A program made the position numbers and the translations under genes. Of a DNA stretch of 49,422 bases, positions 34,481 through 42,834 are shown in pieces. The notes under the pieces were generated by a model, which was not told where the DNA came from, did no database searches, and saw nothing but the letters and a program-made list of their open reading frames with translations. The stretch is from an uncultured Clostridia bacterium (lineage in GTDB: Bacteria > Bacillota > Clostridia > Oscillospirales > Acutalibacteraceae): the NCBI GenBank assembly GCA_947628665.1, contig CANRAU010000014.1, positions 1-49,422 of the forward strand. Reading direction: 5' to 3'. How positions within the stretch are numbered: position 1 is the stretch's first letter; every line of letters starts with the position of its first letter.

Positions 34481-35944
34481 ATGCAAACGACCGCAGTTCG
34501 CGAAAGACGCTATGTCGGCGTGCGGGAAACCGTGCTGTACGGCGTTGCCAACGGCGGGCAGGTCATAGGCTACAACATGGTGCGTATGCAGTTGACCTTT
34601 TTCTTGGTGACGGTCTTCGGCGTGCCTGCGCAGGCGGTTGCGACCATGATCTTTTTCATGGGCTTGTGGGACGCCTTCAACGACCCGATCATGGGGGCAA
34701 TCGTCGACAAGACCCGCACGCGCTACGGAAAACTGCGCCCGTATCTGCTGTTTGTACCTATTCCGCTGGGCATTGCCACGGTGCTGTTCTTCGGCGGGGC
34801 GGAGTTCCTTTCCAATGTGTCCTCGACGGGCGTCAAAATCGTCTATATGTGTGTGACGTATTTTATTTGGGAATTCTTCTACACCATAGGCGACATCCCG
34901 TTTTGGGGGCTTTCCGCCGCGATCTCGCCGAATCCCGAGGATCGCTCCCGCGCGATCACCTCGGCGCGGTTTATTTCCAGCATCATCGGCGGTATTCCGG
35001 GCATCATCATCTCTGTGTCCATCGACCTTTGTCGCCGCGAGCTGATCCCGTTGGATCTGCGGCAGGTTTTCCTGTTGCTCGGCATCATCGCCGCCACGCT
35101 TGGCATGGGGCTGTTCTCTTTGGCGGGGCTTTTCACGCGCGAACGTGTGGTGCAGACCAATGACGAGCCGAAGCTGCTCGACTGCTTTCGGTATCTGTTT
35201 AAAAACAAGCCGTTGCTTTTGCTGGTGCTGTCCTCCGTGATCGGCACGGTCGGCGGGATCGCCGATACGTTCACGCAGTATTATTATTCGCTGTCCTTAG
35301 GGATCGCCAGCCTTTCGCTTGTGGCGGGCATTCCGGGTACGATCATGGGCTTTTTTGCCTATGCGATCCTGCCAAGACTTGAAAAGCGTTGGAATTCCAA
35401 GCAGATCGTGATCCGCGTCACGTTCTTAAAAGCCGTGGTCACCGCCTGTATTTTCTTCGCGGGCTGCCGATTCTATACAGACCCGCGCATCATTGTGCCG
35501 CTGCTTGCGCTGCAGGGTGTTTTCACCAGCGCGATTTCCAGCGTGCTGATGGTCGTACCGACGAAAATGGTCGGCGAAACGGTCGATTACATGGAATGGA
35601 AAACGGGAGAGCGCAACGAGGGTATTTCGTTCTCCATGACCACCTTTATCAGCAAGCTGACAGGCTCGCTCACCACGGCGATCGCCACAGCGATCATTCC
35701 GCTCATCGGCTTGCAGCAGGTCGGCGCGGATATGGTGCTTGCCGAGGGCGGCGCGGTCAATACGCGGCTGTGGCTGTGGGGCTTGGTGACCGTGATCCCG
35801 CCGGTGCTCAACCTGTTCTCGCTGATCCCGTATGCTTTCTATGACCTTGAGGGCGACAAACTGCGCCTCATTCATGAAGAAATGCGTCTGCACCGCGAGC
35901 AGGCGTCGCAAATGGCTGCGAAACAAAAGGAGGAAACAGAATGA
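34481..35944 (+). CDS. GPH-family cation symporter (MFS/MelB type)
   Basis: A twelve-helix glycoside-pentoside-hexuronide:cation symporter of 487 residues. The GPH hallmark region WDAFNDPIMGAIVDKTRTRYG with the paired acidic residues of helix II lies near the N-terminus, followed by GKLRPYLLF; later WKTGERNEGISFS is the conserved cytoplasmic loop of the group. GGGGGAG is ahead of the ATG. It most likely imports the substrate of the operon's hydrolases. Its stop overlaps the metallophosphoesterase start by 4 bp. Confidence 0.88.
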   Translation: MQTTAVRERRYVGVRETVLYGVANGGQVIGYNMVRMQLTFFLVTVFGVPAQAVATMIFFMGLWDAFNDPIMGAIVDKTRTRYGKLRPYLLFVPIPLGIATVLFFGGAEFLSNVSSTGVKIVYMCVTYFIWEFFYTIGDIPFWGLSAAISPNPEDRSRAITSARFISSIIGGIPGIIISVSIDLCRRELIPLDLRQVFLLLGIIAATLGMGLFSLAGLFTRERVVQTNDEPKLLDCFRYLFKNKPLLLLVLSSVIGTVGGIADTFTQYYYSLSLGIASLSLVAGIPGTIMGFFAYAILPRLEKRWNSKQIVIRVTFLKAVVTACIFFAGCRFYTDPRIIVPLLALQGVFTSAISSVLMVVPTKMVGETVDYMEWKTGERNEGISFSMTTFISKLTGSLTTAIATAIIPLIGLQQVGADMVLAEGGAVNTRLWLWGLVTVIPPVLNLFSLIPYAFYDLEGDKLRLIHEEMRLHREQASQMAAKQKEETE

Positions 35945-37191
35945 GAAAACACTTCGTCAAATGGTTTTCCCTGCTTTTGACGGTGGCGCTTCTGTGGAGC
36001 TTCGCCTTGAGTGCGGCGGCACAGAATACAGCGGGGGCGACGAAATTGCAGTTTCACGACGGAAAATTTAAAATTTTGATTTTGTCGGATGTTCAAGATA
36101 CCGACACGCCGCAAAAAGAGTCCATGGCGCTCCTGAACGCGGCGATAGACGCGGCAAAGCCTGATTTTATCGTGCTGCTGGGCGACAATATCGCGGGCTG
36201 GTGGAAAGGCGTTGACGCCGAAGCGACCAAACGCGCGGTGGATACGGTCGCAAAGCCCATAGATGATCGCGGTATTCCGTTTGCCCTGGTGTTCGGCAAC
36301 CATGACCACGAGGGACTTTGCTCCGAACCAAGCAACATGACGGAGGAAGCGGCGAAGGAGCAGATCCTTTCCTATTTCCAGGCATACAAGACCTGCCTTG
36401 CGATAGAGGGCGAAGAAATGACGGGTGTGGGCAACTACAACCTGCCCATTTTGAACAGCGCGGGCGATAAAGCCGTGTTCAATTTGTGGTTTATGGATTC
36501 CAACCCCTATGCGCCCGAAGAAGAGGGCGGCGGATACGGTTATGTGCATGAGGATCAAACCGCGTGGTATCAAAAGACCTCCAACGAGCTAAAGGCACAG
36601 AACGGCGGACAGCCGCTGCCGTCTTTGCTGTTCCAGCACATTATTGTGCCGGAGGCTTACGAAATGTTCACGAAGGTCTCGTCGGGGACAAAGGGCGCGG
36701 TGCGCGGACACGGCAGCTTCAGCGATAACCACTATGTCATCAATCCCGATTATATTTATCAGGGGTCGTTAAACGAAGGCCCTTGCCCGCCGGATGTCAA
36801 TCACGGCCAATTCGACAGTTGGCTTGCGCAGGGCGATATTATCGGCGCGTTTTTCGGACACGACCATGTCAACGACTTCGCAGGCGTGTATAAGGGCATT
36901 CATTTGGTCGCGTCGCCCGCCGTCACCTTCTACAGCTACGGCAATCATCGCGGCGTGCGCACCATTACGCTCGACGAATCCGATCTGACGACATTCCAAA
37001 GCGAGATCCTGACCTATGAAGCGTTGGGCGGCGAAAAGGTCACGAATCTTTACAAGGCGAATCACGGCTATTATGAATACAGACACGTGTTCTTGCCGAT
37101 TTTCTGCGGCGTTGTCGGGGCTGTGGCCGCCGTCGCGCTTGTCACGACGTTGGTCGTCAAAAAGGTTCGCAAACGCGGGAAAAACAAATAA
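35941..37191 (+). CDS. Extracellular membrane-anchored calcineurin-like phosphoesterase
   Basis: A 416-residue metallophosphoesterase. Signal peptide 1-27 (ends SAAAQ), metal motifs ILSDVQDTD, LLGDNIAG, VFGNHDHEG, FQHI and FFGHDHVND, and a C-terminal transmembrane helix (about 382-405) with a basic tail VKKVRKRGKNK; hence an enzyme tethered outside the cell. The first motif has Q where the common form has H, as in the Dcr2/purple-acid-like group. The ATG overlaps the symporter stop by 4 bp. It would release phosphate outside or trim the compound imported by the operon. A fragment of its 3' end is repeated at 38821-38857. Confidence 0.9.
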   Translation: MRKHFVKWFSLLLTVALLWSFALSAAAQNTAGATKLQFHDGKFKILILSDVQDTDTPQKESMALLNAAIDAAKPDFIVLLGDNIAGWWKGVDAEATKRAVDTVAKPIDDRGIPFALVFGNHDHEGLCSEPSNMTEEAAKEQILSYFQAYKTCLAIEGEEMTGVGNYNLPILNSAGDKAVFNLWFMDSNPYAPEEEGGGYGYVHEDQTAWYQKTSNELKAQNGGQPLPSLLFQHIIVPEAYEMFTKVSSGTKGAVRGHGSFSDNHYVINPDYIYQGSLNEGPCPPDVNHGQFDSWLAQGDIIGAFFGHDHVNDFAGVYKGIHLVASPAVTFYSYGNHRGVRTITLDESDLTTFQSEILTYEALGGEKVTNLYKANHGYYEYRHVFLPIFCGVVGAVAAVALVTTLVVKKVRKRGKNK

Positions 37192-37212
37192 GCCAACCCA
37201 AAACGGCGAATG

Positions 37213-37245
37213 AAACGGCGGACGAAAATTTTTCGTCCGCCGTTT
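37213..37245. terminator. Terminator of the phosphoester operon
   Basis: AAACGGCGGACGAAAA pairs perfectly with its complement ending CCGCCGTTT; A/T flanks on both strands allow it to serve both convergent genes. Confidence 0.85.
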
Positions 37246-37317
37246 AAAAGTATATTCTGTTCGGAAAAGGGTGTGTAAAACGGGAAAAACGAAAAAATTT
37301 TCCGAAAGTCCGACGGG

Positions 37318-38643
37318 TCAGCGCTTGAAGCAGGCATCGTATTTTTTGACCCAGCTTGTTACCTTGCGGTCGTCATAGGCTTTCGGCATGGCCGCCGTTA
37401 CGGCGGCAGCCTCGCTGATCCGAACGCCTGTTTGCAGCAGCTTGGAGCGTAACGCGCGGTTGCCCGCAAGCCCTTTCAGCTTTCGCTTTACCCCGTCGGG
37501 CTTTAGAATGCCGAGGATGCTGTCCATGTCGTGAAGACCCACGCTGATCGCCATATCGTCGGTATGGAGTATACCGCTTTCAAATATATAGTCCAACTCA
37601 CTGCCTGTGCATTTTGCAAGCATTTGCGTGACACAGGCAAGCGGCGCCGTTTTATTCCCGATTTCCTTATAAAACCCGCGCTGATAATTCCACAGTGTCT
37701 GTGCGCTGAAAGCCCCGGATTTATCCGCCGTGACAGCGCGGGCGAGGATCGCGGCGGCGCGCAGACTGTTTGCTATGCCGGAGCCGATCACCGGCATGGT
37801 CATGAACGCGCTGTCGCCTATGGCGGCATAGCCGTCCGCCACAAGCACGCCGAGCGGTTGGCGCACGGGAATACGGGCAAAACAGCCGCCTCTGAGCAGT
37901 TTTGTACCAAGACACTTTTCCGATTGGCGCAGAACTTGCAGGGTGGATTCGACTTCATCCATATCAAACGCATGGAATCTGCCGATCAGCACGTCGGTGT
38001 AGTCTTTCTCCGCCGCTACCCAGCACAGTCCCGGTATGTTTTGGTGTAGAAGCAGAAATTTAAATTTATCCTCCGTAATGTCGGCGGCTTTTTCATAAAA
38101 CCCCCGATAGACGTAGAGCTGTTCGGATTCGTCCACATGGTTTTGGATGCCCAGCGATGCGGGAAGGCGGCTTCGCAGCGGCGAGTCGATCCCCGCCGCG
38201 TCTATGACCAAATCGGCATATTCTATACCTTGTTCCGTTCGGATGCCGACCACTCTGTTACCGAAAATCACGGGTTCAAGCACCTGTGTACGGTAGACGA
38301 ATGTGACCCCCGCCTGCTGCGCATAGGAAATTAGACGGTTATAGATTTCTTTCCTTTCCATTTGGATATCACGCGTATCCGCTGTCGTGCGCTGGCGGAC
38401 GGGTACGGTCAAAGACGGACTGTAAAAGGTCATGTCCGGCTTCGGCCGAAACGTTCCCTTTTGCGGGTATTCCATGCCGACGGCGGCAAAAGCGCGGCCG
38501 TCAAAAATATCCGTCCAGTCATAACCCATAGCTTCGCGTGCGTGCTTTTCGTAAACGGTCACAGAATATCCGCGCCGAGCCAAAAGGGCGGCGGCTGCAA
38601 TTCCGCCGTGACCGCCGCCCGCAACCAGTATACGATTTGCCAT
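37318..38643 (-). CDS. FAD-dependent oxidoreductase (monooxygenase/geranylgeranyl-reductase-like)
   Basis: A flavoprotein of 441 residues. The N-terminal dinucleotide fold reads ILVAGGGHGGIAAAALLARR with EKH at the end of beta 2; the second FAD motif GDSAFMTMPVIGSGIANSL and the VIDAAGIDSPLRSRL stretch fit the PHBH/geranylgeranyl reductase superfamily. The substrate is unknown. ATG 38643 has AAGGGTG upstream; longer in-frame extension upstream carries no ribosome site. Convergent with the phosphoester operon, and single. Confidence 0.82.
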   Translation of the reverse strand: MANRILVAGGGHGGIAAAALLARRGYSVTVYEKHAREAMGYDWTDIFDGRAFAAVGMEYPQKGTFRPKPDMTFYSPSLTVPVRQRTTADTRDIQMERKEIYNRLISYAQQAGVTFVYRTQVLEPVIFGNRVVGIRTEQGIEYADLVIDAAGIDSPLRSRLPASLGIQNHVDESEQLYVYRGFYEKAADITEDKFKFLLLHQNIPGLCWVAAEKDYTDVLIGRFHAFDMDEVESTLQVLRQSEKCLGTKLLRGGCFARIPVRQPLGVLVADGYAAIGDSAFMTMPVIGSGIANSLRAAAILARAVTADKSGAFSAQTLWNYQRGFYKEIGNKTAPLACVTQMLAKCTGSELDYIFESGILHTDDMAISVGLHDMDSILGILKPDGVKRKLKGLAGNRALRSKLLQTGVRISEAAAVTAAMPKAYDDRKVTSWVKKYDACFKR

Positions 38644-38820
38644 ATATACACCCTTTCCCGAAAGCTCAACCAGCAGAATTTTACCACAATTTTTCGATCG
38701 GTTCAACGGATAGTTGACCCTTGACGGGGAAACTGTCCGAAGTCGGCTTTTTTCCTGCCGTTTTTGCACCCGCACGGCCTGTGAACGGCATATTTTTTGC
38801 CGACTGTGTGCGTCGTCTGC

Positions 38821-38857
38821 GTCAAAAGGGTTCGCAAACGCGGGAAAAACAAATAAG
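38821..38857. repeat. Duplicated 3' end of the metallophosphoesterase gene
   Basis: 37 bp match 37156-37192 with one difference; in frame they read VKRVRKRGKNK plus stop, against VKKVRKRGKNK in the intact gene. No upstream coding similarity remains, so it is a gene relic or a copied tail. The rest of 38644-39109 holds the hairpin at 38875 and the XRE control region. Confidence 0.8.
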
Positions 38858-38874
38858 GACATTGGATGCAAAGA

Positions 38875-38914
38875 GCAAAACGCACGGTACCATGTTCGGT
38901 ATCGTGCGTTTTGC
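38875..38914. terminator. Strong hairpin, likely bidirectional terminator
   Basis: GCAAAACGCACGGTACC pairs with GGTATCGTGCGTTTTGC (one wobble) around a 6-nt loop, with short T tracts. It lies 18 bp beyond the duplicated tail, where a terminator of the lost gene would be expected. Confidence 0.7.
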
Positions 38915-39022
38915 TGTTGTATAAAAAGGGAAGGCTGCGCAAAAGATATTTGGTACAGGCACGGTTGCTTTGCTTTGCAGCGTCGCCGCCCCAAAGGAAT
39001 CTTTTCCGACCATCCAACGCCA

Positions 39023-39043
39023 TTATAAACAAATCGTTTATAA
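39023..39043. promoter_or_regulatory. Palindromic operator candidate of the XRE regulator
   Basis: TTATAAAC-N5-GTTTATAA. A half-like site GTTTA recurs at 39080-39084 overlapping TATAAT (39085-39090), the probable -10 box of the regulator gene, which suggests autoregulation. Confidence 0.5.
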
Positions 39044-39109
39044 AAGTCAACGGTTTACGATTATTTTTTTATAATTTTGTTTATATAATAAAACAAAGAG
39101 GTGAAAAAT

Positions 39110-39436
39110 ATGGAAAATCCGTCTACGCCTGCCGAAGTCGGCAAACGTATCTATGCGCGCCGCAAAGCGCTCGGCATCACCCAGGAGGAACTGGCTGATT
39201 TTGCCGATACCACGCCGCAGGCCATTTCCAATTATGAACGCGGAGAACGCGAGCTAAAGGCGGGGATGCTTGTCAAAATTGCCGCCGCGCTGCACATTTC
39301 CGTGGATTTTTTGCTGACGGGCGTGCAGCAGAACGGATTTGCGCTTCCGCAAACGATTTCCGAGGAAAAGAAACGACAGCTTTACGATATTTTTGAAAAA
39401 TGCGCGGCGCTGCTGGATACACCGCCGCAGACATAA
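39110..39436 (+). CDS. XRE-family transcriptional regulator
   Basis: A 108-residue Cro/CI-type DNA-binding protein. The helix-turn-helix covers about 7-63 (VGKRIYARRKALGITQEELA, TTPQAISNYERGERELKAGM, LHISVDFLLTG), followed by a 40-residue helical tail. AGAGGTG lies ahead of ATG 39110. It has no adjacent partner gene on its strand; the TTATAAAC palindrome upstream is the likely target. Unrelated in sequence detail to the XRE protein at 13147. Confidence 0.88.
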   Translation: MENPSTPAEVGKRIYARRKALGITQEELADFADTTPQAISNYERGERELKAGMLVKIAAALHISVDFLLTGVQQNGFALPQTISEEKKRQLYDIFEKCAALLDTPPQT

Positions 39437-39559
39437 CGGCGAGCCGTGTGCTTCGGCATATTCCGTAAAGAAAGACGCCGATAGCAGGGGATTTGTCCGC
39501 AGTCTTTTCGGCTTTTCACGGCTTTTGTGCAAAATTTGTGTCGAAATCAAAAATCCCTC

Positions 39560-39588
39560 TTGCATTTCAAACGGTTCTCATATATAAT
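39560..39588 (+). promoter_or_regulatory. Promoter of tRNA-Thr
   Basis: TTGCAT (39560-39565), 17-nt spacer, TATAAT (39583-39588). Transcript would start near 39595, giving a leader of about 130 nt before the tRNA. Nothing else is seen in 39437-39723. Confidence 0.6.
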
Positions 39589-39723
39589 ATAGAGGCTGTC
39601 CGGTCGCGGTGCGCGGATCCCCCGTGCCGCCTGTACGGCAAACGGCTTTGGCTTGCTTTTGAATTTCGGTTGCCTTTGGACGCCGCAAAGATGGGCGCAC
39701 AGCCTTTGGAAACAACAGAATAT

Positions 39724-39799
39724 GCTACTGTGGCTCAGCTGGTAGAGCAGCTGATTCGTAATCAGCAGGTCGGCGGTTCGAGTCCGCCCAGTAGCTCCA
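39724..39799 (+). tRNA. tRNA-Thr (anticodon CGT)
   Basis: A 76-nt cloverleaf: acceptor GCTACTG/CAGTAGC, D arm GCTC/GAGC, anticodon stem GCTGA/TCAGC around TTCGTAA (anticodon CGT, codon ACG), T arm GGCGG/CCGCC around TTCGAGT, encoded TCCA end. It borders the sulfoquinovose block, a frequent landing site for acquired DNA; no duplicate of its 3' end was seen farther right in the window. Confidence 0.96.
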
Positions 39800-39805
39800 A
39801 AAACC

Positions 39806-39831
39806 TTCACACGGGATTTGTTCGGTGTGAA
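39806..39831 (+). other. Hairpin after tRNA-Thr
   Basis: TTCACAC (39806-39812) and GTGTGAA (39825-39831). No T run; possibly a processing structure. Confidence 0.45.
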
Positions 39832-39867
39832 TCAGGCATAGGAAGATGCAGAAGATGGCGCAGACCC

Positions 39868-39898
39868 GAAAACGGGGCTGTGCCGTTTTCCTGTTTTC
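39868..39898 (+). terminator. Probable terminator upstream of the sulfoquinovose cluster
   Basis: GAAAACGG and CCGTTTTC enclose a 7-nt loop, followed by CTGTTTTCC. Confidence 0.6.
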
Positions 39899-39981
39899 CG
39901 CAAAGTTCCTTGGTTTAACTGTCGGAAAGGGCGCATTATGGGGGCGCAGGCGGCGTGCATATCCCCGATTCGGAAAGTAAA

Positions 39982-40028
39982 ATTCCGCTTTGGGGTTACA
40001 CCTATTGACAACGACCCGAAAGCGGAAT
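39982..40028. promoter_or_regulatory. Long inverted repeat flanking the -35 box of the sulfoquinovose promoter
   Basis: Arms ATTCCGCTTT (39982-39991) and AAAGCGGAAT (40019-40028) are perfectly complementary and continue inward as GGG/CCC after one mismatch. The -35 box lies in the loop and the right arm touches the -10 box, so a dimeric regulator bound here would cover the promoter. Confidence 0.6.
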
Positions 40029-40033
40029 ATAAT
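40005..40033 (+). promoter_or_regulatory. Consensus promoter of the sulfoquinovose operon
   Basis: Perfect TTGACA (40005-40010), 17-nt spacer, perfect TATAAT (40028-40033). Such a strong promoter usually needs a repressor. Confidence 0.85.
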
Positions 40034-40041
40034 ATGGATAT

Positions 40042-40066
40042 AATTGATTAACAGAGTTTATCAATT
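40042..40066. promoter_or_regulatory. Operator-like palindrome just after the transcription start
   Basis: A 25-bp palindrome: AATTGAT at 40042-40048 and ATCAATT at 40060-40066, with 3 more pairs inside after one T-T mismatch. It covers about +2 to +26 of the predicted transcript, a classic repression position; the cluster's ROK regulator is the natural candidate. Confidence 0.65.
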
Positions 40067-40096
40067 GCCTGAAAGGGCTGTTTGGGAGGTCCTATT

Positions 40097-42091
40097 ATGG
40101 AGTTTGTGAAATCGCAATCCGGCGCTCGCCTTGTTCGCGGTGAAAAAACGCTTTACGAATTTGTAAGCGGCGCTCCTCTTTGCGTTGTCGGCACGGGCAA
40201 AAATGCCTATTCCATGAGCCACGGCAGCTTTAAAATAAAAGAAAAAATCGATTCGCGCACCGAATGTCGGGCAGAACGTGTCGATTTTGAAAGCAACGAT
40301 TTTATAAAGCTCAACTCCGCTCTCGGCAGCTTGGACATTCAAATCGAGGGCGAGCGTCTTTGCTTTGTTCCGCATTTCCCTGAAAAATACAACAGACTTT
40401 GGATCAAACTCCCCGCGCAAAGCGACGAAAAGGTCTACGGCTGCGGCGAAACATTCACCGAATTTGACCTTCGCGGCAAAAAGGTAAATATTTGGGTGGC
40501 GGAGCACATAAATGCTGCGCAGCTTGCAAAAAAAGTCGTCAAAACGACTTTCGGACAGCGGGATACCGAAAAAAAACAGAAATTTGCGAATTACGAGACC
40601 TATTATGCCGAACCCACATTTTTGAGCTCGCGAAAATATTATTTTCACGCCGCCTCCGGCGCGAGATGCATATTTGATTTCACCAACGATGGCTATCATC
40701 TTTTGCAGACGGACTCCATAGCGCCGTTTTATATCGGCTTCGGCGACACGTTTGCGGAAGTTGTGCGTGACCTGACGCTCCTTTTGGGGCGTCAACCGGA
40801 GCTGCCCGACTGGGTATATGACGGCGCCATTCTCGGCATACAGGGCGGCACGGATGTCATGATGAAAAAGGTAGACGCGGCTCTGGATGCCGGTACTGCC
40901 GTATGCGGCGTTTGGATACAGGACTGGGAGGGCAGGCGCGTTACAGCATTCGGCAAGCAGCTTCAATGGAACTGGGAATGGGATGAGGAGCGTTACCCCG
41001 CGCTTGACAAGGCGATCAAGAAACTCAACGAAAAGGGTATTCGCGTACTCGGCTATGTCAACACGTTCCTTGCTGTGGAGCTCCCGCTCTACAAAGAGGC
41101 GCACGCGAAGGGCTACTGCGTCAAAAACCAAAAAGGCGAAGATTATTACGTCACCATAACCACCTTCCCCGCAGCTATCGTTGACCTCACAAATCCGGAG
41201 GCATACGAATGGCTCAAAAACATAATCAAAAAAAATATGATAGATTTCGGGTTTTCGGGCTGGATGGCCGATTTCGGCGAATATCTGCCCACCGACAGCG
41301 TGCTTTTCAGCGGTGAAGATCCGGAGCTTATACACAACCGCTGGGCGGCGATATGGGCAAAGCTCAACCGCGAGGCTGTCGAAGAGAGCGGTAAATTGGG
41401 AGAGATCATGTTCTTTACCCGCGCCGGCCATACCGATACCAAAAAATACTCCACAATGATGTGGAACGGTGACAACCATGTCGATTACTCGATAGATTTC
41501 GGCCTGCCGAGCGTTATACCCGCTTCTCTTTCGCTGACCTGCTGCGGATTCGGTCTGAGCCATTCGGACGTGGGCGGCTACACGACTTTTATGAAGCTGT
41601 GCCGTTCTCCCGAACTCTTTATGCGCTGGGCAGAGATGAATGCCTTTACGCCGCTTATGCGCGGGCACGAGGGATCCAACCCCGATTTAAACGCGCAGTT
41701 TGACGCGAACGGCGAAGTGCTTGCCCTGCACGCAAAGATGAGCAGGGTGCATAAGGCGCTGAAACCGTATCTGAAAGCATGCGTTGCCGAAAACGCGCAA
41801 AGCGGTCTCGGCGTGATTCGTCCGCTGTTTTTCCATTACGACGAGGAGGAAGCCTACACCGAGAGCTATGAATATCTGCTCGGACGCGACATTTTGGTTG
41901 CTCCCGTTTTAAGACCGAACGCCGTCAGCCGCAAGGTATATCTGCCCAACGACGAATGGGTACACCTTTGGAGCGGCAAATGCTATTCCGGCGGCAGGTA
42001 CGACGTTCAATCGCCCGTCGGTGAACCGCCGGTCTTTGTCAGAAAAGGCTCTGAACATTTTCAGGAGCTGATTGCGGTAAAGGATGCATAA
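40097..42091 (+). CDS. yihQ: Sulfoquinovosidase (GH31, YihQ/SftG type)
   Basis: Hydrolyses alpha-sulfoquinovosides such as sulfoquinovosyl glycerol to sulfoquinovose; 664 residues, no signal peptide, so intracellular. It aligns with E. coli YihQ, as I recall that sequence, without gaps over the catalytic core at a constant offset of 13: nucleophile D392 in MADFGEYLP (D405), acid D459 in MMWNGD (D472). Of the sulfonate-pocket residues Q262, Q288, R301, W304 and Y508, four are kept (Q249, Q275, W291, Y495) but R301 is Q288 here. ATG 40097 follows GGGAGG. It uses at least 13 ATA codons, unlike the dnaK and glgP genes (0 and 2). First gene of the operon, behind the repressible promoter. Confidence 0.92.
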   Translation: MEFVKSQSGARLVRGEKTLYEFVSGAPLCVVGTGKNAYSMSHGSFKIKEKIDSRTECRAERVDFESNDFIKLNSALGSLDIQIEGERLCFVPHFPEKYNRLWIKLPAQSDEKVYGCGETFTEFDLRGKKVNIWVAEHINAAQLAKKVVKTTFGQRDTEKKQKFANYETYYAEPTFLSSRKYYFHAASGARCIFDFTNDGYHLLQTDSIAPFYIGFGDTFAEVVRDLTLLLGRQPELPDWVYDGAILGIQGGTDVMMKKVDAALDAGTAVCGVWIQDWEGRRVTAFGKQLQWNWEWDEERYPALDKAIKKLNEKGIRVLGYVNTFLAVELPLYKEAHAKGYCVKNQKGEDYYVTITTFPAAIVDLTNPEAYEWLKNIIKKNMIDFGFSGWMADFGEYLPTDSVLFSGEDPELIHNRWAAIWAKLNREAVEESGKLGEIMFFTRAGHTDTKKYSTMMWNGDNHVDYSIDFGLPSVIPASLSLTCCGFGLSHSDVGGYTTFMKLCRSPELFMRWAEMNAFTPLMRGHEGSNPDLNAQFDANGEVLALHAKMSRVHKALKPYLKACVAENAQSGLGVIRPLFFHYDEEEAYTESYEYLLGRDILVAPVLRPNAVSRKVYLPNDEWVHLWSGKCYSGGRYDVQSPVGEPPVFVRKGSEHFQELIAVKDA

Positions 42092-42123
42092 CAAAAGCAA
42101 ATATTCTTTTCGGAGGAATTTTT

Positions 42124-42804
42124 ATGAAATATTTTCTTGACAGCGCCAAAATAGACGAGATTAGAGAGGCGTATGACACCTTTGGAATAGACGGCGTCAC
42201 AACGAATCCGAACCACATTATGAATTCGGGCAAGCCGTTTTATACGGTCATTTCCCAGCTTGCCTCTTTCGTAAAGGAAAAAGGCATTGAGGGGTGGGAG
42301 AAATTTCCGATCTCGGTCGAGATAAATCCGCATCTTGACAACGCCGAAGAAATGACGGAAATGGGGAAAAAGATCTCCGCAATGTGTCCGAACTTTGTTA
42401 TCAAAATACCGTGTACCGAAGCGGGTATCGCCGCCGCAAGGCAGCTTGAAATGTGCAATGTCCGCACGAACCTTACGCTTGTGTTTTCGCCCTCTCAAGC
42501 GATTATCGCCGCAAAGAACGGTTCTCTTTTCGTTTCGCCGTTTATCGGGTGGAAAGAGAACAGCGGCGAGGACTGCGTCAAATACATTCACGATATCGCA
42601 AAGATTTACAAAAACTACGGCTATCGCACGGAAATCATCTGTGCCGCCGTCAGAACAGGCAAGCAGTTCGTGGACTGCGCTGTAGCCGGAGCGGACATCG
42701 TTACCGCAGGGCTTCAGGTTTTCAAAGACAGCTTTTATCATCCGTTCACCGATTACGGACTTGCGAAATTTCAGGCCGCATGGGACAACACAGTGACAGA
42801 ATAA
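42124..42804 (+). CDS. sftT: 6-deoxy-6-sulfofructose transaldolase (SftT)
   Basis: Cleaves sulfofructose by a Schiff-base mechanism, passing dihydroxyacetone to glyceraldehyde-3-phosphate to give fructose-6-phosphate and releasing 3-sulfolactaldehyde. At 226 residues it belongs to the short FSA/TalC-like transaldolases: D6 in KYFLDSAKI, TTNPNHI (26-32), Schiff-base lysine K94 in FVIKIPCTEA, and LTLVFSPSQA. By fold alone it could be a fructose-6-phosphate aldolase, but its place between a sulfoquinovosidase and a sulfolactaldehyde-type reductase makes SftT the best call. GGAGG precedes the ATG; 32 bp after yihQ. Confidence 0.87.
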   Translation: MKYFLDSAKIDEIREAYDTFGIDGVTTNPNHIMNSGKPFYTVISQLASFVKEKGIEGWEKFPISVEINPHLDNAEEMTEMGKKISAMCPNFVIKIPCTEAGIAAARQLEMCNVRTNLTLVFSPSQAIIAAKNGSLFVSPFIGWKENSGEDCVKYIHDIAKIYKNYGYRTEIICAAVRTGKQFVDCAVAGADIVTAGLQVFKDSFYHPFTDYGLAKFQAAWDNTVTE

Positions 42805-42834
42805 CATATTCTGCGTCAGAAAGGCATGACTCAA

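Noticed and set aside
40061-41668. 535-codon minus-strand frame over the sulfoquinovosidase gene
   Set aside because: Antisense to a gene with ungapped similarity to YihQ; composition not protein-like.
42124-42804. Ordinary transaldolase of the pentose phosphate pathway
   Set aside because: Fold fits, but flanking sulfoquinovosidase, sulfolactaldehyde-type reductase and sulfonate exporter make the sulfofructose enzyme more likely.
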